Below, piece by piece: positions 34,836 through 44,453 of a stretch of 64,000 bases of DNA. Location of the stretch: NCBI RefSeq assembly GCF_000426625.1, contig NZ_KE384547.1, positions 542,986 to 606,985 of the forward strand, given 5' to 3'. The stretch is from Psychrilyobacter atlanticus DSM 19335 (GTDB taxonomy: Bacteria > Fusobacteriota > Fusobacteriia > Fusobacteriales > Fusobacteriaceae). Below the pieces are notes generated by a model, which did no database searches, was not told where the DNA came from, and worked only from the letters and a program-made list of their open reading frames with translations. The translations under genes were made by a program, and so were the position numbers. How positions within the stretch are numbered: position 1 is the stretch's first letter; each line of letters begins with the position of its first letter.

Positions 34836-35477
34836 ATGCAGAATTTAGATTTTACAACGATAGATACAATAGGTTTAGTATTGGGGTTATTCTCCGTATT
34901 CATAGGAATAAAATATCCTGACTGGGATTTTAAATTAAAATTAAAACACAGATCCATATTGACTCACAGCCCATTAATTATAGCTTTTTTTGTATATATA
35001 TATATGAAAAAACAGGGTGGATTTTTAGGTTTTGGAGGAGAGCAAGAGATTGGATTTAGGTATTTTATAATGGGGTTTTCCATAGGAATGGGAATACATT
35101 TTCTCTATGACCTATTTCCTAAAGGGTGGAAAGGGAGTGCACTTTTGCACGTTCCAATCTTAAATAGAAAGATAAAAAAATGGGGGAGTATAGTCCTCTT
35201 TGTTTTATTTACTTTGATCTCACTTATGGTAGGAATAAGACTTAGCAGCTCCATAGAAGAAACGATCTTATTTTTAATTTTAGGACTTTTATTACTTGGA
35301 TTAAATCGGAGAAAAGAAGGCAAATTAATAAGACCTACAGGATCTTTTTTATTTTTATTTTTAGGGGTTGCTTCCTATACAGATCCTCATTTTTATAGAT
35401 TTTTGATAAAGAATATAGAATCTCTTTGGACGGCAGGGGAGGCAGGTGTAAAGATAGTCTTCACATTAATTTCATAA
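34836..35477 (+). CDS. Multi-pass membrane protein, DUF457-like
   Basis: This 213-residue protein has about six hydrophobic segments. The motif HRSILTHSPLI, preceded by GIKYPDWDFKLK, resembles the metal-binding DxD / HRxxTHS pattern of the DUF457 (YdjM/YfhO-like) family of membrane metal-dependent hydrolases. A His-containing GIHFLYDLFPKGW follows. The substrate is unknown. AAAGGTAGG precedes the ATG. The following two-component genes start 43 bases later. Confidence 0.65.
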   Translation: MQNLDFTTIDTIGLVLGLFSVFIGIKYPDWDFKLKLKHRSILTHSPLIIAFFVYIYMKKQGGFLGFGGEQEIGFRYFIMGFSIGMGIHFLYDLFPKGWKGSALLHVPILNRKIKKWGSIVLFVLFTLISLMVGIRLSSSIEETILFLILGLLLLGLNRRKEGKLIRPTGSFLFLFLGVASYTDPHFYRFLIKNIESLWTAGEAGVKIVFTLIS

Positions 35478-35520
35478 TAATAGAGGATAATAAAAACAAA
35501 TGGATTTTTAGGAGGAAATT

Positions 35521-36171
35521 ATGAAAATACTTGTTGTAGAGGATGAGGAGAATATAAGAAAAGTAATAAAGAAAATCTTGGAAATAAATGAATTTGAGGT
35601 TTTAGAAGCTAGCGATGGAGCAGAAGCTATGGATATATTCTACAGAGAGAAAGTAGATTTAATTGTATTGGACTGGATGCTGCCGAAAATAAGCGGTATT
35701 GAAGTACTGAAGATGATCAGGGAAGAATCTAGTCTTCCAATCCTAATGCTTACAGCAAAATCTCAAGAGGACGATGAAGTAGAAGGGCTAGAAGTAGGAG
35801 CAAACGATTATCTAAAGAAACCGTTTAGTTTGAAAATATTAATCACAAGGGTAAAAAAACTACTTAACTTAATAGGTGGAAGGAAAAGGTATGGTGTCTT
35901 AGATATCGACTTAAACAATCATAAGGTGTATATAAAAGGGAAGAACACGAATATATCTCCTAAGGAATTTGAGCTCTTGAATTATTTAATATTAAATAGT
36001 GGAATAGCCTTGAATAGGGAAAAAATATTATCTGATGTATGGGATTTTGCTTACGATGGAGATTATAGAACTGTAGATACCCATATAAAAACCTTGAGAA
36101 AAAAAATTGGTGCTGAACATATAACTACTGTAAGAGGGGTAGGTTATAAATTTGAGGTGGATAAAAGATGA
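35521..36171 (+). CDS. OmpR/PhoB-type response regulator
   Basis: This 216-residue regulator has a receiver domain with the acidic pocket near residues 8-9, phospho-acceptor Asp51 (IVLDWMLPK), and the Lys in LKKPFS, followed by a winged-helix DNA-binding domain (about 125-213, ending HITTVRGVGYKFE). The sensor kinase gene overlaps its end by 4 bases. AGGAGG precedes the ATG. Confidence 0.94.
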   Translation: MKILVVEDEENIRKVIKKILEINEFEVLEASDGAEAMDIFYREKVDLIVLDWMLPKISGIEVLKMIREESSLPILMLTAKSQEDDEVEGLEVGANDYLKKPFSLKILITRVKKLLNLIGGRKRYGVLDIDLNNHKVYIKGKNTNISPKEFELLNYLILNSGIALNREKILSDVWDFAYDGDYRTVDTHIKTLRKKIGAEHITTVRGVGYKFEVDKR

Positions 36172-37544
36172 AATTAAAACTGACTCATAAGGTGTTTATA
36201 TTTTCTTTAGCCCTTGTATCTTTAGTGATAGTTGGTGGGATCTACATAAATAATAACTATTTGGAAGATTTTTACTCTAATAGGAGGATAGCTCAGATAA
36301 AAAAAGTACGTGAACTGATCTCTGAGGGAGTCCCTACAGAGGAAGAGCTCGACACCTATGCACAAAAATATAATATTACAATAAATATGATGGATAGGGT
36401 AAGCCCCAGGCGTATAGCGAGATATCAATTAGATGAAAACAATGAGGGGAACAGGCTAAGCAAACACAGGGGAATGGATCATTTAGAATATTATAAATTA
36501 CTTCCGACAGGACAGTTTATAATTCTAAGGATATCCATGGATTCTATACAGAGTACAGTAGGAATAGTAAATGAATTTTATATCTATGAAGGAATAGCCA
36601 TATTGATAGGGTCACTTTTTTTTGTATATATATTTTCCCTTCATATTACACGGCCTATAATAGCTTTAAATTCTATCATAAGAAGGATGGTGAATATGGA
36701 TTTTTCCTATAGGGCCAATATAAAAAGCGGGGATGAACTGGAAGAATTAGGAGATAATATAAACTTTCTCTCCTCTGAACTGGAAAAAAATATAGGGCAG
36801 CTAAAACTATCCAACATGAAACTTAAAGATGAAGTAGAAAAGAGAAGGAAGATAGATGAACTCAGAAAGGAGTTTATTGCCAGTGTAACCCATGAGATAA
36901 AGACTCCTGTAACGGTAATAAATACCCATGCTGAGATGCTTCTCTATGATTTGGTTGAAAATAAGGAGGAAGGAAAGGAATATCTGAAGACTATTATGTC
37001 TGAGGGAGACAATATAAGCACCCTTTTGAATGAATTAATAAAACTTATAAAGTTAGAGGAAAAAATAGTGGATATAGAGATAGATAAACTAGATTTATTC
37101 GACCTGTTAAGGGAAGAGAGTTCTAAATATAAGATAGATCTCGTAGAGAAAAATGTAAGTTTAATATTAAATTTAGAGGAAGATATGATAGCTTTGGGGG
37201 ACAATTTTAAGATAAGACAGGTTGTAAATAATCTTTTGAGTAATGGAGTGTCCTATGTAGAAAATGGCGGTGAACTCAGAGTTAATTTAGAAACTATAGA
37301 AGATAAAGCAAGGGTAGAGGTAATAAATACAGGATCTTCTATCCCGGAAGATAAGTTAGAAAATATTTGGAAGGCGTTCTACAGAGTGGAGAAATCTAGG
37401 AATAAAAAGTATGGCGGGACAGGTCTTGGGCTCACTATAGTTAATGGGATCTTAGAAAGGCATGGATCAGAATTTGGTGTAGAAAATATAAAAAATGGTG
37501 TAAAATTTTGGTTTACACTGAAAAAAGTATCCAAGGAGGTATAA
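36168..37544 (+). CDS. Membrane sensor histidine kinase
   Basis: This 458-residue kinase has two membrane segments (about 9-26 and 140-158) flanking a small extracytoplasmic sensor of about 110 residues, a HAMP domain (about 160-215), the phospho-acceptor His242 in VTHEIKTP, and a HATPase domain with NNLLSNGVSYV and GTGLGL. It pairs with the regulator before it. The signal is unknown. Confidence 0.93.
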   Translation: MKLKLTHKVFIFSLALVSLVIVGGIYINNNYLEDFYSNRRIAQIKKVRELISEGVPTEEELDTYAQKYNITINMMDRVSPRRIARYQLDENNEGNRLSKHRGMDHLEYYKLLPTGQFIILRISMDSIQSTVGIVNEFYIYEGIAILIGSLFFVYIFSLHITRPIIALNSIIRRMVNMDFSYRANIKSGDELEELGDNINFLSSELEKNIGQLKLSNMKLKDEVEKRRKIDELRKEFIASVTHEIKTPVTVINTHAEMLLYDLVENKEEGKEYLKTIMSEGDNISTLLNELIKLIKLEEKIVDIEIDKLDLFDLLREESSKYKIDLVEKNVSLILNLEEDMIALGDNFKIRQVVNNLLSNGVSYVENGGELRVNLETIEDKARVEVINTGSSIPEDKLENIWKAFYRVEKSRNKKYGGTGLGLTIVNGILERHGSEFGVENIKNGVKFWFTLKKVSKEV

Positions 37545-37546
37545 AC

Positions 37547-37807
37547 GTGGGGAGTCATATGATGAATCATGAGACGATGAATGGATTATCGGGGGGGATT
37601 TATTGGGTCTTTATGTTATTTCGAGGAGTTGCGGGTTTTATTTTCCCTCTAATATTGTTATACTTAGTCTATAGGTTTATGAAGGGAAAAAAAGGAGAAT
37701 TTCTTGAAAAATCAGAAACACCTTTAGAAAGATTGAAGATGAGATTAGTTAAAGGAGAGATAACCAAGGAAGAGTACGAAGAATTAAAAAAAATAATAGA
37801 AGATTAG
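37547..37807 (+). CDS. Small membrane protein with C-terminal SHOCT motif
   Basis: This 86-residue protein has one membrane segment (about 17-40, FMLFRGVAGFIFPLILLYLVY) and a C-terminal SHOCT-type region LERLKMRLVKGEITKEEYEEL. It starts with His- and Met-rich GSHMMNHETMN. GTG at 37547 has AAGGAGG 7 bases upstream; two ATG codons shortly after are possible starts. It lies 2 bases after the kinase, so it is probably part of the same operon and may be a regulatory or target protein. Confidence 0.8.
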   Translation: MGSHMMNHETMNGLSGGIYWVFMLFRGVAGFIFPLILLYLVYRFMKGKKGEFLEKSETPLERLKMRLVKGEITKEEYEELKKIIED

Positions 37808-37822
37808 ATAAAGGAGAGATTT

Positions 37823-39130
37823 ATGGGAAGACCAGGAAAAGTAAAAGGTTTTATAGATAGTGTGATTGGAAAGGCTATAGTTGTAGGAATAGAGGTTTTT
37901 GCTAGAAAAAGTAATGTATCTTTAGAGGATTCATTATCAGAGTTAAAGGAATTATCTCATGCTGCAGGAATAGAAACTGTTTATACAATAAGCCAGAGAA
38001 AGAATAGAATAGAGTCTGGGACTTATTTAGGAAGTGGAAAAATAGAGGAAATAAGGGCTTTGGCGGCTAGGTATGGTGCTGATATCCTCCTTGTAGACGA
38101 TGAACTTTCGGGGATACAGATAAGAAATCTAGAGAGCATATTGGATATGGAGATAATAGATAGAACCAGTTTGATCCTGGATATATTCGCTAACAGAGCT
38201 AAGAGTAAGGAAGGTAAACTACAGGTTGAATTAGCCAGATTGAGATATGAAAAACCTAGGATTGTAGGAGGGAGTAGCCAGCTATCAAAACAAGCCGGAG
38301 GAATAGGATCTAGAGGACTGGGAGAAAAGAAGTTAGAGTTAGATAGGAGAACTATCGATAAGAGGATAAGGGATGTAGAAAGATCGATAGAGGGTTTAAA
38401 AAAACAAAGGGAAGTACAAAAAAATAAAAGAAGAAAGAGTCATCTCCAGACAGTTGCTCTAATTGGATATACAAATGCAGGGAAATCAACTTTGATGAAT
38501 ACTTTCTTAAGGGTGAATAACCCACTCAAGAGTAAACATGAATCACCAGTTGCAGACATGTTATTTGCTACATTGGATCCATTTCACAGAAAAGTAAAAT
38601 TAAAAGATAATCTAGAGTTTATATTGACGGATACAGTTGGGTTTGTGAGTAAATTACCCCATACTCTGGTGGATGCTTTTATGTCAACATTAGAAGAGGT
38701 AAAAGATGCAGATCTACTTTTATATGTGGTAGATGTATCCAATGAGGAGTATGAACACCAATTAAAAGTTACTAAAAACGTAGTAAAGGAGTTAGGAGCA
38801 CAAGAAATTCCATATATAATAGTTCAAAATAAAAAAGATCGATTAGATCCGGAAAAACTTTTAGAAATTATTGATCCCCTAGAAACAACAATACCGATAT
38901 CTGCTTTAAATGGTGATGGACTAGATCAGTTGATCTCTGGAATTGAGGAAAAAATCATGAAGGATTATAGAGTTGTAAACTTGATTATTCCATTTGAAAG
39001 AGGATCTATGGCCAACTATATATTGGAGAATACCAAGGTTGTAGAGCATAAATATTTAGATGATGGACTCCATGTAAGGGCCTATTTAAACGGACACGAT
39101 ATCAATAAATATAATTTATTTTTAGTATAA
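37823..39130 (+). CDS. hflX: HflX GTPase
   Basis: This 435-residue ribosome-binding GTPase has the HflX N-terminal nucleotide-binding and glycine-rich linker (GGSSQLSKQAGGIGSRG), then the G domain with GYTNAGKSTL, DTVGFV and NKKD. It rescues stalled or hibernating ribosomes. It lies 15 bases after the SHOCT gene. AAAGGAG precedes the ATG. Confidence 0.93.
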   Translation: MGRPGKVKGFIDSVIGKAIVVGIEVFARKSNVSLEDSLSELKELSHAAGIETVYTISQRKNRIESGTYLGSGKIEEIRALAARYGADILLVDDELSGIQIRNLESILDMEIIDRTSLILDIFANRAKSKEGKLQVELARLRYEKPRIVGGSSQLSKQAGGIGSRGLGEKKLELDRRTIDKRIRDVERSIEGLKKQREVQKNKRRKSHLQTVALIGYTNAGKSTLMNTFLRVNNPLKSKHESPVADMLFATLDPFHRKVKLKDNLEFILTDTVGFVSKLPHTLVDAFMSTLEEVKDADLLLYVVDVSNEEYEHQLKVTKNVVKELGAQEIPYIIVQNKKDRLDPEKLLEIIDPLETTIPISALNGDGLDQLISGIEEKIMKDYRVVNLIIPFERGSMANYILENTKVVEHKYLDDGLHVRAYLNGHDINKYNLFLV

Positions 39131-39143
39131 AAAGTAAAAATAC

Positions 39144-39172
39144 TTGACAAAATCTAAAGGTCGTAGTATTAT
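39144..39172 (+). promoter_or_regulatory. Promoter of the cold-shock gene
   Basis: TTGACA (39144-39149) and TATTAT (39167-39172) are 17 bases apart. Transcription would start near 39180, leaving about 110 bases of untranslated leader with a short hairpin (AGAAGCCCTTCT region, 39211-39222), as usual for cold-shock mRNAs. Confidence 0.85.
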
Positions 39173-39289
39173 ATAAGAAGTAACAGGAAGTTAACAAAAG
39201 TTTCATTGAGTAAGAAGCCCTTCTGGGATTGAAGTTAAATGGATTTTGAGAAAGCTTTACTGTATTAAAATTTTACGGAGGTAACACAC

Positions 39290-39490
39290 ATGTTAAAAGG
39301 AACAGTTAAATGGTTTAATGACGATAAAGGATTTGGATTTATCCAAGCTGAAGATGGAAACGACTACTTCGCACATTTCTCTCAAATCAACAAAGAAGGA
39401 TTCAAAACTTTAAAAGAAGGGGAAGAAGTAACTTTCGAAATCACTGAAGGTGCTAAAGGTCCTCAAGCTTCAAACATCGAAACTGTATAA
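39290..39490 (+). CDS. cspA: Cold-shock protein, CspA family
   Basis: This 66-residue single cold-shock domain has RNP1 KGFGFI and RNP2 in the spelling YFAHFS (usual VFVHFS). It binds single-stranded RNA and DNA as an RNA chaperone. ACGGAGGT lies before the ATG. The long leader suggests temperature or translation control, and codon choice is clean, as in highly expressed genes. Confidence 0.95.
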   Translation: MLKGTVKWFNDDKGFGFIQAEDGNDYFAHFSQINKEGFKTLKEGEEVTFEITEGAKGPQASNIETV

Positions 39491-39507
39491 TTTCTTTATT
39501 TGAAAGT

Positions 39508-39539
39508 TAAGCGATAGATTTATTCTATCGCTTTTTTTT
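39508..39539 (+). terminator. Intrinsic terminator of the cold-shock gene
   Basis: AGCGATAGA-TTTAT-TCTATCGCT (39510-39532) is followed by T8. Confidence 0.92.
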
Positions 39540-39540
39540 A

Positions 39541-40262
39541 TATAAAAAAACTAGTCACGAATTGCACATATGGATACGAAAAAAATTTAGTCGCAGATTA
39601 CGCAGAAAGTGGAGGATTATTTAACCAAGAGAAAAAGATTTCTTAGTGACCTCTCCAGTTATTCTTTGTGAGCTTCGAGTAAGGAATTAGGTTAAAAAAA
39701 TTCGTGATACATTTAAATTTCTTTATTGACTGATAAAGAAACTTATATATTTAATTTTTTTCATTAGTATGAACAAAATTAATACTCATATATCCATCGT
39801 ATACCTTCGTGACAAAAAGGAAAGGTCCAAAGTTTCCGCCTTTGATACGGCTCTATGTTCTTTTTATCTGAAAAAGAAATAGAGGAAAGAAAAGCAGACT
39901 TTTTCTAAATAATGTTATAAAGTGAGACCATGGATCCCCGTTTCTTAGTGAGGTGCCTGATGGGCATAATGGGCACGACGAAACTCGCAAGATATCTGCT
40001 GAGAAGTATGGTAACATCCAGAAAAAGGAATAAAGTCAAAAAAAATAGCTTAAAACCAAGAAAAAGATTTCTTAGTGAATTATTTAGCCTTTCCTTGTGA
40101 ACTTCGTGTAAGGGTTTAGGTTTTTTATCTGTGTAATTCGTGACAAAAAATAGCTCCTGTGTTGTAGCAGTAGGATGTTGTAATTCGTGACAAAAAAGAA
40201 AAGGTTATAAATCAGTGAAAATCCTAGCTATTATCAGACCTGATCCGTGTACCTATGAAATA
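39541..40262. repeat. Intergenic repeat mosaic 1
   Basis: This stretch has no supported gene. It holds TTAGTCGCAGATTACGCAGA near 39588, a CCAAGA-TTTCTTAGTG-GTGAGCTTCG module at 39623-39693 and 40055-40123, the CAAAGTTTCCGCCTTTGATACGG head at 39821-39850 (23 bases with variation between copies), a second-type tail at 39896-40036, a CTCCTGTGTTGTAGCAGTAG module near 40152, and AATCCTAGCTATTATCAGAC near 40219. All recur in later gaps. Confidence 0.75.
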
Positions 40263-40289
40263 CAAAAAAAGTTTTTGACTTTAGATATT

Positions 40290-40324
40290 AAAAAAAGAAG
40301 AGCTTTTAAGATAAAAGCTCTTCT
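40290..40324 (-). terminator. Terminator of the ABC-F gene, overlapping its stop
   Basis: On the minus strand a 13-bp stem (AGAAGAGCTTTTA / TAAAAGCTCTTCT, loop of 3; 40296-40324) is followed by a T run. The stem includes the last codons of the ABC-F gene. Confidence 0.92.
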
Positions 40325-42174
40325 AATTCAAACATTTCTTCCAGTAAATTTTCATAATCTATCTCATTTTTTTCTTTTTCTTCGATTAAATTACCTAATT
40401 TTGTATAATCATCTTGATTTAAAGAGATATCGGTCTCTAAATTATCCAGGGTTTTTAAAAGTTTTGTTTCAAGGTCTTTTAATTTTTTCAGTCTACGCTC
40501 ATCATTTTTTTGTTTTTGATTATCCCTGACTCTGGTATCTACTTTAACTTTTTTTATAACTTCTACGATTGCTTCTGAAGTCTGATCTAAGTAATAATTA
40601 AAATTACCAGGATAATCATACAAAGTTTGATCCTTTAATTCCACAATCCTATTTGCGATTTTATTTAAAAAGTATCTATCGTGGGAAATAAATAGAAGAG
40701 TTCCGTTAAATGAAGCCAGTGTTTCTTCTAAAATTTCTTTAAAATGCAGATCCAAATGATTAGTGGGTTCGTCTAGGATAAGAAGATTGAATCCATTGTT
40801 TATCATGATAGCTAATTTTAACCTGGCTTTTTCTCCTCCACTGAGGGATTCTATTTTTTTATTTAAATCTTCATTATAGAAGTGGAATTTTGCTAAACAT
40901 CTATGAAGTTCAGATTCTTTGACAATACTTTCATTTCTAAAAACATCGATTAGAGTAGCTTGGTAGTCTGTAAATGTGAGGTTTTGGTCGAGATAAGCAA
41001 CCTTTAGGTTGGTTCCGAGAGTAATACCATCGGCTTCATCTAGGATCATCTTTAAAAGTGTAGATTTACCGCTGCCGTTAGAACCTATGATACCCAATTT
41101 TTCACCTAGATACAAATCTAAAGAGATATTTTTAAATAGTAATTTGTCATTTATTCTCTTAGAAATTTTTTCTATTTTAATAACTCTTTTACCACTTCTC
41201 CCCTGGCTGTCAAAATCAAATGAAATGTTTTTTTCTATTTTTGGTTTATCTATTTTTTCCATTTTTTCTATACGTTTTCTCATGTTTTCAGCTTTGATAA
41301 ACATAGATTCGTTATCACCATTACTACCCCAGTGTCTAAATCTTCTAATAGCATCTTCCATCTGTTTGATTTTTTTCTCCTGAGCTAAGAATATTTCTAA
41401 TTCTTTGAGATATCTCCTTTCTTTTTCTACAACGTAGTAACTATAGTTCCCGTTGAATATCTCAGCACCTTTATGATTTAATTCGTAAATTTTATCGATA
41501 GTATTATCTAAAAAATACCTGTCATGGGAGATTAAGAAAATACTTTTTTTATATCCTTTAACAAATTCTTCCAACCATTTTATAGAACTGAGGTCCAGAT
41601 GGTTTGTGGGTTCGTCCAATAGCAATAGATCTGGTTCATCTACCAAAGCTTTAGCAAGAAAAACTCTATTTTTTTCCCCACCACTAAGTTCACTAATCTT
41701 TTTTTTCAAAAATTTGTCAGGAATTTTTAACCCTAATTTAATTTTTTTAATTTTTTCATCTATCTCGTAACCGCCTTGAGATTCAAATTCCTCCTGTAAT
41801 TTACCATAATTTATGAGATCCTCATTATAGGTAGGAGAAGTGTGGTCTTCGATCAGTTTTAAAGAATTGTTAATTTTTCTTTCTAAAGTCAAAAGGTTGT
41901 CGAATCCACTGTATAGAACTTCATTGACATCACTATTTAAAAAACTGGTGAAATCTTGTACTAAATACCCGATTTTAAGATTTTTTTGTAAGGTCAGGTT
42001 CCCACTGCTGTAATCTTCTATTTTAGAGATTATTTTAAAGATAGTTGATTTACCGCTTCCATTTTTGCCGATCAAACCAATTTTTTCACCTTCTATTATT
42101 CTAAGTGATATATCGTCTAATATTAAATTCGAACCATAGTACTTAGTTATTTTATCCATAGTAACTTGTAACAT
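40306..42174 (-). CDS. ABC-F family ATPase
   Basis: This 622-residue soluble protein has two ATP-binding domains without membrane parts: Walker A GKNGSGKST and GSNGSGKST, two LSGGEK signatures, and DEPTNHLDL twice. The linker (about 240-310) has the ABC-F coiled-coil style with EIFLAQEKKIKQME, and the C-terminus from about 540 is a Lys/Glu coiled coil. Such proteins act on the ribosome, in translation rescue or antibiotic protection. The exact subfamily cannot be told. AAGGAG precedes the ATG. Long repeat gaps flank it on both sides. Confidence 0.9.
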   Translation of the reverse strand: MLQVTMDKITKYYGSNLILDDISLRIIEGEKIGLIGKNGSGKSTIFKIISKIEDYSSGNLTLQKNLKIGYLVQDFTSFLNSDVNEVLYSGFDNLLTLERKINNSLKLIEDHTSPTYNEDLINYGKLQEEFESQGGYEIDEKIKKIKLGLKIPDKFLKKKISELSGGEKNRVFLAKALVDEPDLLLLDEPTNHLDLSSIKWLEEFVKGYKKSIFLISHDRYFLDNTIDKIYELNHKGAEIFNGNYSYYVVEKERRYLKELEIFLAQEKKIKQMEDAIRRFRHWGSNGDNESMFIKAENMRKRIEKMEKIDKPKIEKNISFDFDSQGRSGKRVIKIEKISKRINDKLLFKNISLDLYLGEKLGIIGSNGSGKSTLLKMILDEADGITLGTNLKVAYLDQNLTFTDYQATLIDVFRNESIVKESELHRCLAKFHFYNEDLNKKIESLSGGEKARLKLAIMINNGFNLLILDEPTNHLDLHFKEILEETLASFNGTLLFISHDRYFLNKIANRIVELKDQTLYDYPGNFNYYLDQTSEAIVEVIKKVKVDTRVRDNQKQKNDERRLKKLKDLETKLLKTLDNLETDISLNQDDYTKLGNLIEEKEKNEIDYENLLEEMFELEELLS

Positions 42175-42227
42175 CTATATCTCCTTCTAAACTTTGATTT
42201 GTTGTTATATTATTTCTAATTTTTATG

Positions 42228-42249
42228 TCTGGACGCAACGTCATGTTGT
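42228..42249. repeat. Short dispersed repeat, copy 3
   Basis: TCTGGACGCAACGTCATGTT followed by GT matches copies at 3002 and 7412. It lies upstream of the ABC-F gene. Confidence 0.55.
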
Positions 42250-42324
42250 TTAAAATTAGATTGTTGTCTTGAATTCTAGTATATAATAAATCCAGTAAAA
42301 AAGCTAAGTGAAAAAAATTAAGAA

Positions 42325-43140
42325 AATAAATTTTATCACTAAGAAAAGAGATCACGGAGTTACACTGAGAAAACTCTGTGAACCTCAGTGCGCTCCGTGA
42401 CTCTGCGTTGCAAGAATTTAATCTGTGATACATTTAAAATTAAATTTTAGAGTACATTTAATTTTGATAATCGTATATCTTTGATTTTTAATCCATAGAA
42501 ATCTGTGTCAAAAAGAAATTAACCGCGAATGACGCTAATTAGACGAATGAGAAAAACAATTGATGATAAAAAATGTACAATTGAAAATTGAAAATGAAAA
42601 GATAAAAATCTAGTCACGAATTACACTAATTAACCCGAATGAAAAGAAAGTTACACGAAGAAAAAAATGATTTCTTAGTGAGCTCTCTGGCTTATCCTTG
42701 GTGAGCTTCGTGTAAGGAATTAGGTTTTAAAAATCAGTGTCAAAAAAAGAAGGATCTAAAGATTCCATCTTTAATACGGGTCTCTTTTCTCTGTGAAAGA
42801 AAATGAGACGTAAAAGTTCAAGAAGTTTCTAATTGTCTTGGTTAAGTAAGTCACGATCGTCATTGTAGGAACAGTGGGTTGAAGCGGAACGACTATAAAC
42901 TTCACTTTAGATTTAAAAACCAAGAAAAGAAAAGAAAGACTCCTGTGCTGTGGCAGTATATTCTGTAGATTAGTGCTGATCGGTGGCAAAAAGAAGCTTT
43001 TAAATCAGTGAAGATCCTAGTTGTTATCAGACTTGATCTGTGTACCTATGAACTTAAAAAGAGGTAAAATCTAAATAAGAATTTAACCGCGAATGACGCT
43101 AATTAAACGAATGATAAAAACAATTGATAGTTAGTGGCAA
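42325..43140. repeat. Intergenic repeat mosaic 2
   Basis: No supported gene. It includes CACGGAGTTACACTGAGAAA near 42353, ACCGCGAATGACGCTAATTA near 42521 and again near 43085, a TTTCTTAGTG-GTGAGCTTCGTG module at 42651-42726, the full first-type element at 42751-42910 (head plus tail), CTCCTGTGCTGTGGCAGTAT near 42941 and GATCCTAGTTGTTATCAGAC near 43015. Confidence 0.75.
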
Positions 43141-43164
43141 AATAGTTTCTAACTTTGCATATTT

Positions 43165-43193
43165 GAAAAAAGGAGCTTCATAAAAAAGCTCCT
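43165..43193 (-). terminator. Terminator of the ThrE pair
   Basis: On the minus strand AGGAGCTT and AAGCTCCT pair around a loop, followed by TTTTTT. Confidence 0.85.
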
Positions 43194-43205
43194 CTTAACT
43201 TTAAT

Positions 43206-43655
43206 TTAAGACATGTTTCTTGAATGTCTATTTTTTTGTCCGGTCTTAAGAATTCTTACAAGGGATGAAACAACTACTATCCCAAAAGAAAGAGCTCCTG
43301 CTGCAAACATAGTTTCGACACCTTTAAAAACAGCCTTTTCCATATCTTTTTCTAGCATGTAAAACATAGTGTAATATATACCACTTCCAGGAACTAACGG
43401 TATCAATCCACTGATTAGAATCGATGTAACCGGAGTTTTTAAAAATCTGGCTAGGATTTCCGAGCATAGAGTTAAAACAACAGATGGTGCAAAGTAAGAA
43501 AACATCAAAGAGGTGTTGTGTTTAACACAAAGTAAGTAAGTGAACCAACTTACACCTCCTACTAGGGCAGAAAAAAATAAATTTTTCCCCCGAATATTAA
43601 AGATAATACCGAATCCCAAAGTTGCTAAAATAGCTACTAAACTTTGTATAAACAT
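43206..43655 (-). CDS. Threonine/serine exporter, C-terminal half (ThrE, DUF3815)
   Basis: This 149-residue membrane protein has four to five hydrophobic segments and the family motif LIPLVPGSGIYYTMFYMLEKD. It is the second subunit of a split ThrE-type exporter; in Corynebacterium ThrE both halves are fused. The ATG touches the stop codon of the first half, and AGGAGGT lies inside that gene, so the two are coupled. Confidence 0.88.
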   Translation of the reverse strand: MFIQSLVAILATLGFGIIFNIRGKNLFFSALVGGVSWFTYLLCVKHNTSLMFSYFAPSVVLTLCSEILARFLKTPVTSILISGLIPLVPGSGIYYTMFYMLEKDMEKAVFKGVETMFAAGALSFGIVVVSSLVRILKTGQKNRHSRNMS

Positions 43656-44408
43656 CTAAAAAGTACCTCCTGTCATAAGATAACTTATAGCAACACCTGT
43701 TCCTACAGCTAAAGAAGTGGCTACGAGGAGAGCTTCTGCTCCACGAGCCATTCCTGTCATATAATCTCCTGCGATAATATCTCTGATCCCGTTGGTCAAT
43801 GCAAGTCCTGGAACTAATAGCATCAGGGAACCTATGACGGCTTTGTCAGTGTTATCAATTATATGGATTATATGGAGGTAGTGAGCCATAAAAGCGCTGA
43901 GGGCTCCTCCTAATGTGTTTACAAATATTCCATTTAATTCATACTTACTAAAAGAGTAAGAAAGTAGGTATATAGCTCCTCCGATAGGAAGTGTTCCCAG
44001 AAAATCTTGAGCATTCCCTCCAAAAATTAAAGCGAAAGAAGCAGCGGTTGTGCAGTAAAAGATAAAATTAAGGAGCATAGAATATCTGGGAATCTTATCT
44101 ACTGCCTTTAATTTTTCCATGAATTCATTACAGTTGTAGCTATCTGCATCTCTAGCAAGATCGTTTATTTGATGCACCTTCTCCAAGTTAACTGTTCTGG
44201 ATCTTATACGGATAACATTTGAGAGAGTTACATCATCTTTTGTAACCGATACTATAATACCACTCAAGGTAGCAAAACAATCGGCTGTAGCATTATGGAG
44301 TTCAGAGATTCGAGTTACTGCATCCTCGGCTCTATAAGTCTCCCCTCCGTTTTCTAAGATCATTTTTCCTGCATAGGAAGCTATTTTAAGTATTTTATTT
44401 AATGTCAT
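43656..44408 (-). CDS. Threonine/serine exporter, N-terminal half (ThrE, DUF1212)
   Basis: This 250-residue protein has a cytoplasmic N-terminal part (residues 1-110, ASYAGKMILENGGETYRAED) and about five membrane segments with LMLLVPGLALTNGIRD, the mirrored form of the motif in the partner. It would export Thr and Ser by proton motive force. ATG at 44408 follows GGGGGG; an in-frame start seven codons upstream lies before it. The link between Thr export and the thrS attenuator in the same window is only suggestive. Confidence 0.9.
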   Translation of the reverse strand: MTLNKILKIASYAGKMILENGGETYRAEDAVTRISELHNATADCFATLSGIIVSVTKDDVTLSNVIRIRSRTVNLEKVHQINDLARDADSYNCNEFMEKLKAVDKIPRYSMLLNFIFYCTTAASFALIFGGNAQDFLGTLPIGGAIYLLSYSFSKYELNGIFVNTLGGALSAFMAHYLHIIHIIDNTDKAVIGSLMLLVPGLALTNGIRDIIAGDYMTGMARGAEALLVATSLAVGTGVAISYLMTGGTF

Positions 44409-44453
44409 TTTGACCCCCCAATTTAACATGTTTTTTATAGTTGAATTTAATTT

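Noticed and set aside
40215-40529. Plus-strand open frame of 104 codons
   Set aside because: It runs over a repeat module and antisense to the end of the ABC-F gene, without ribosome binding site.
42152-42989. Minus-strand open frames of 93 and 72 codons
   Set aside because: They lie in repeat mosaics and lack start signals and protein-like composition.
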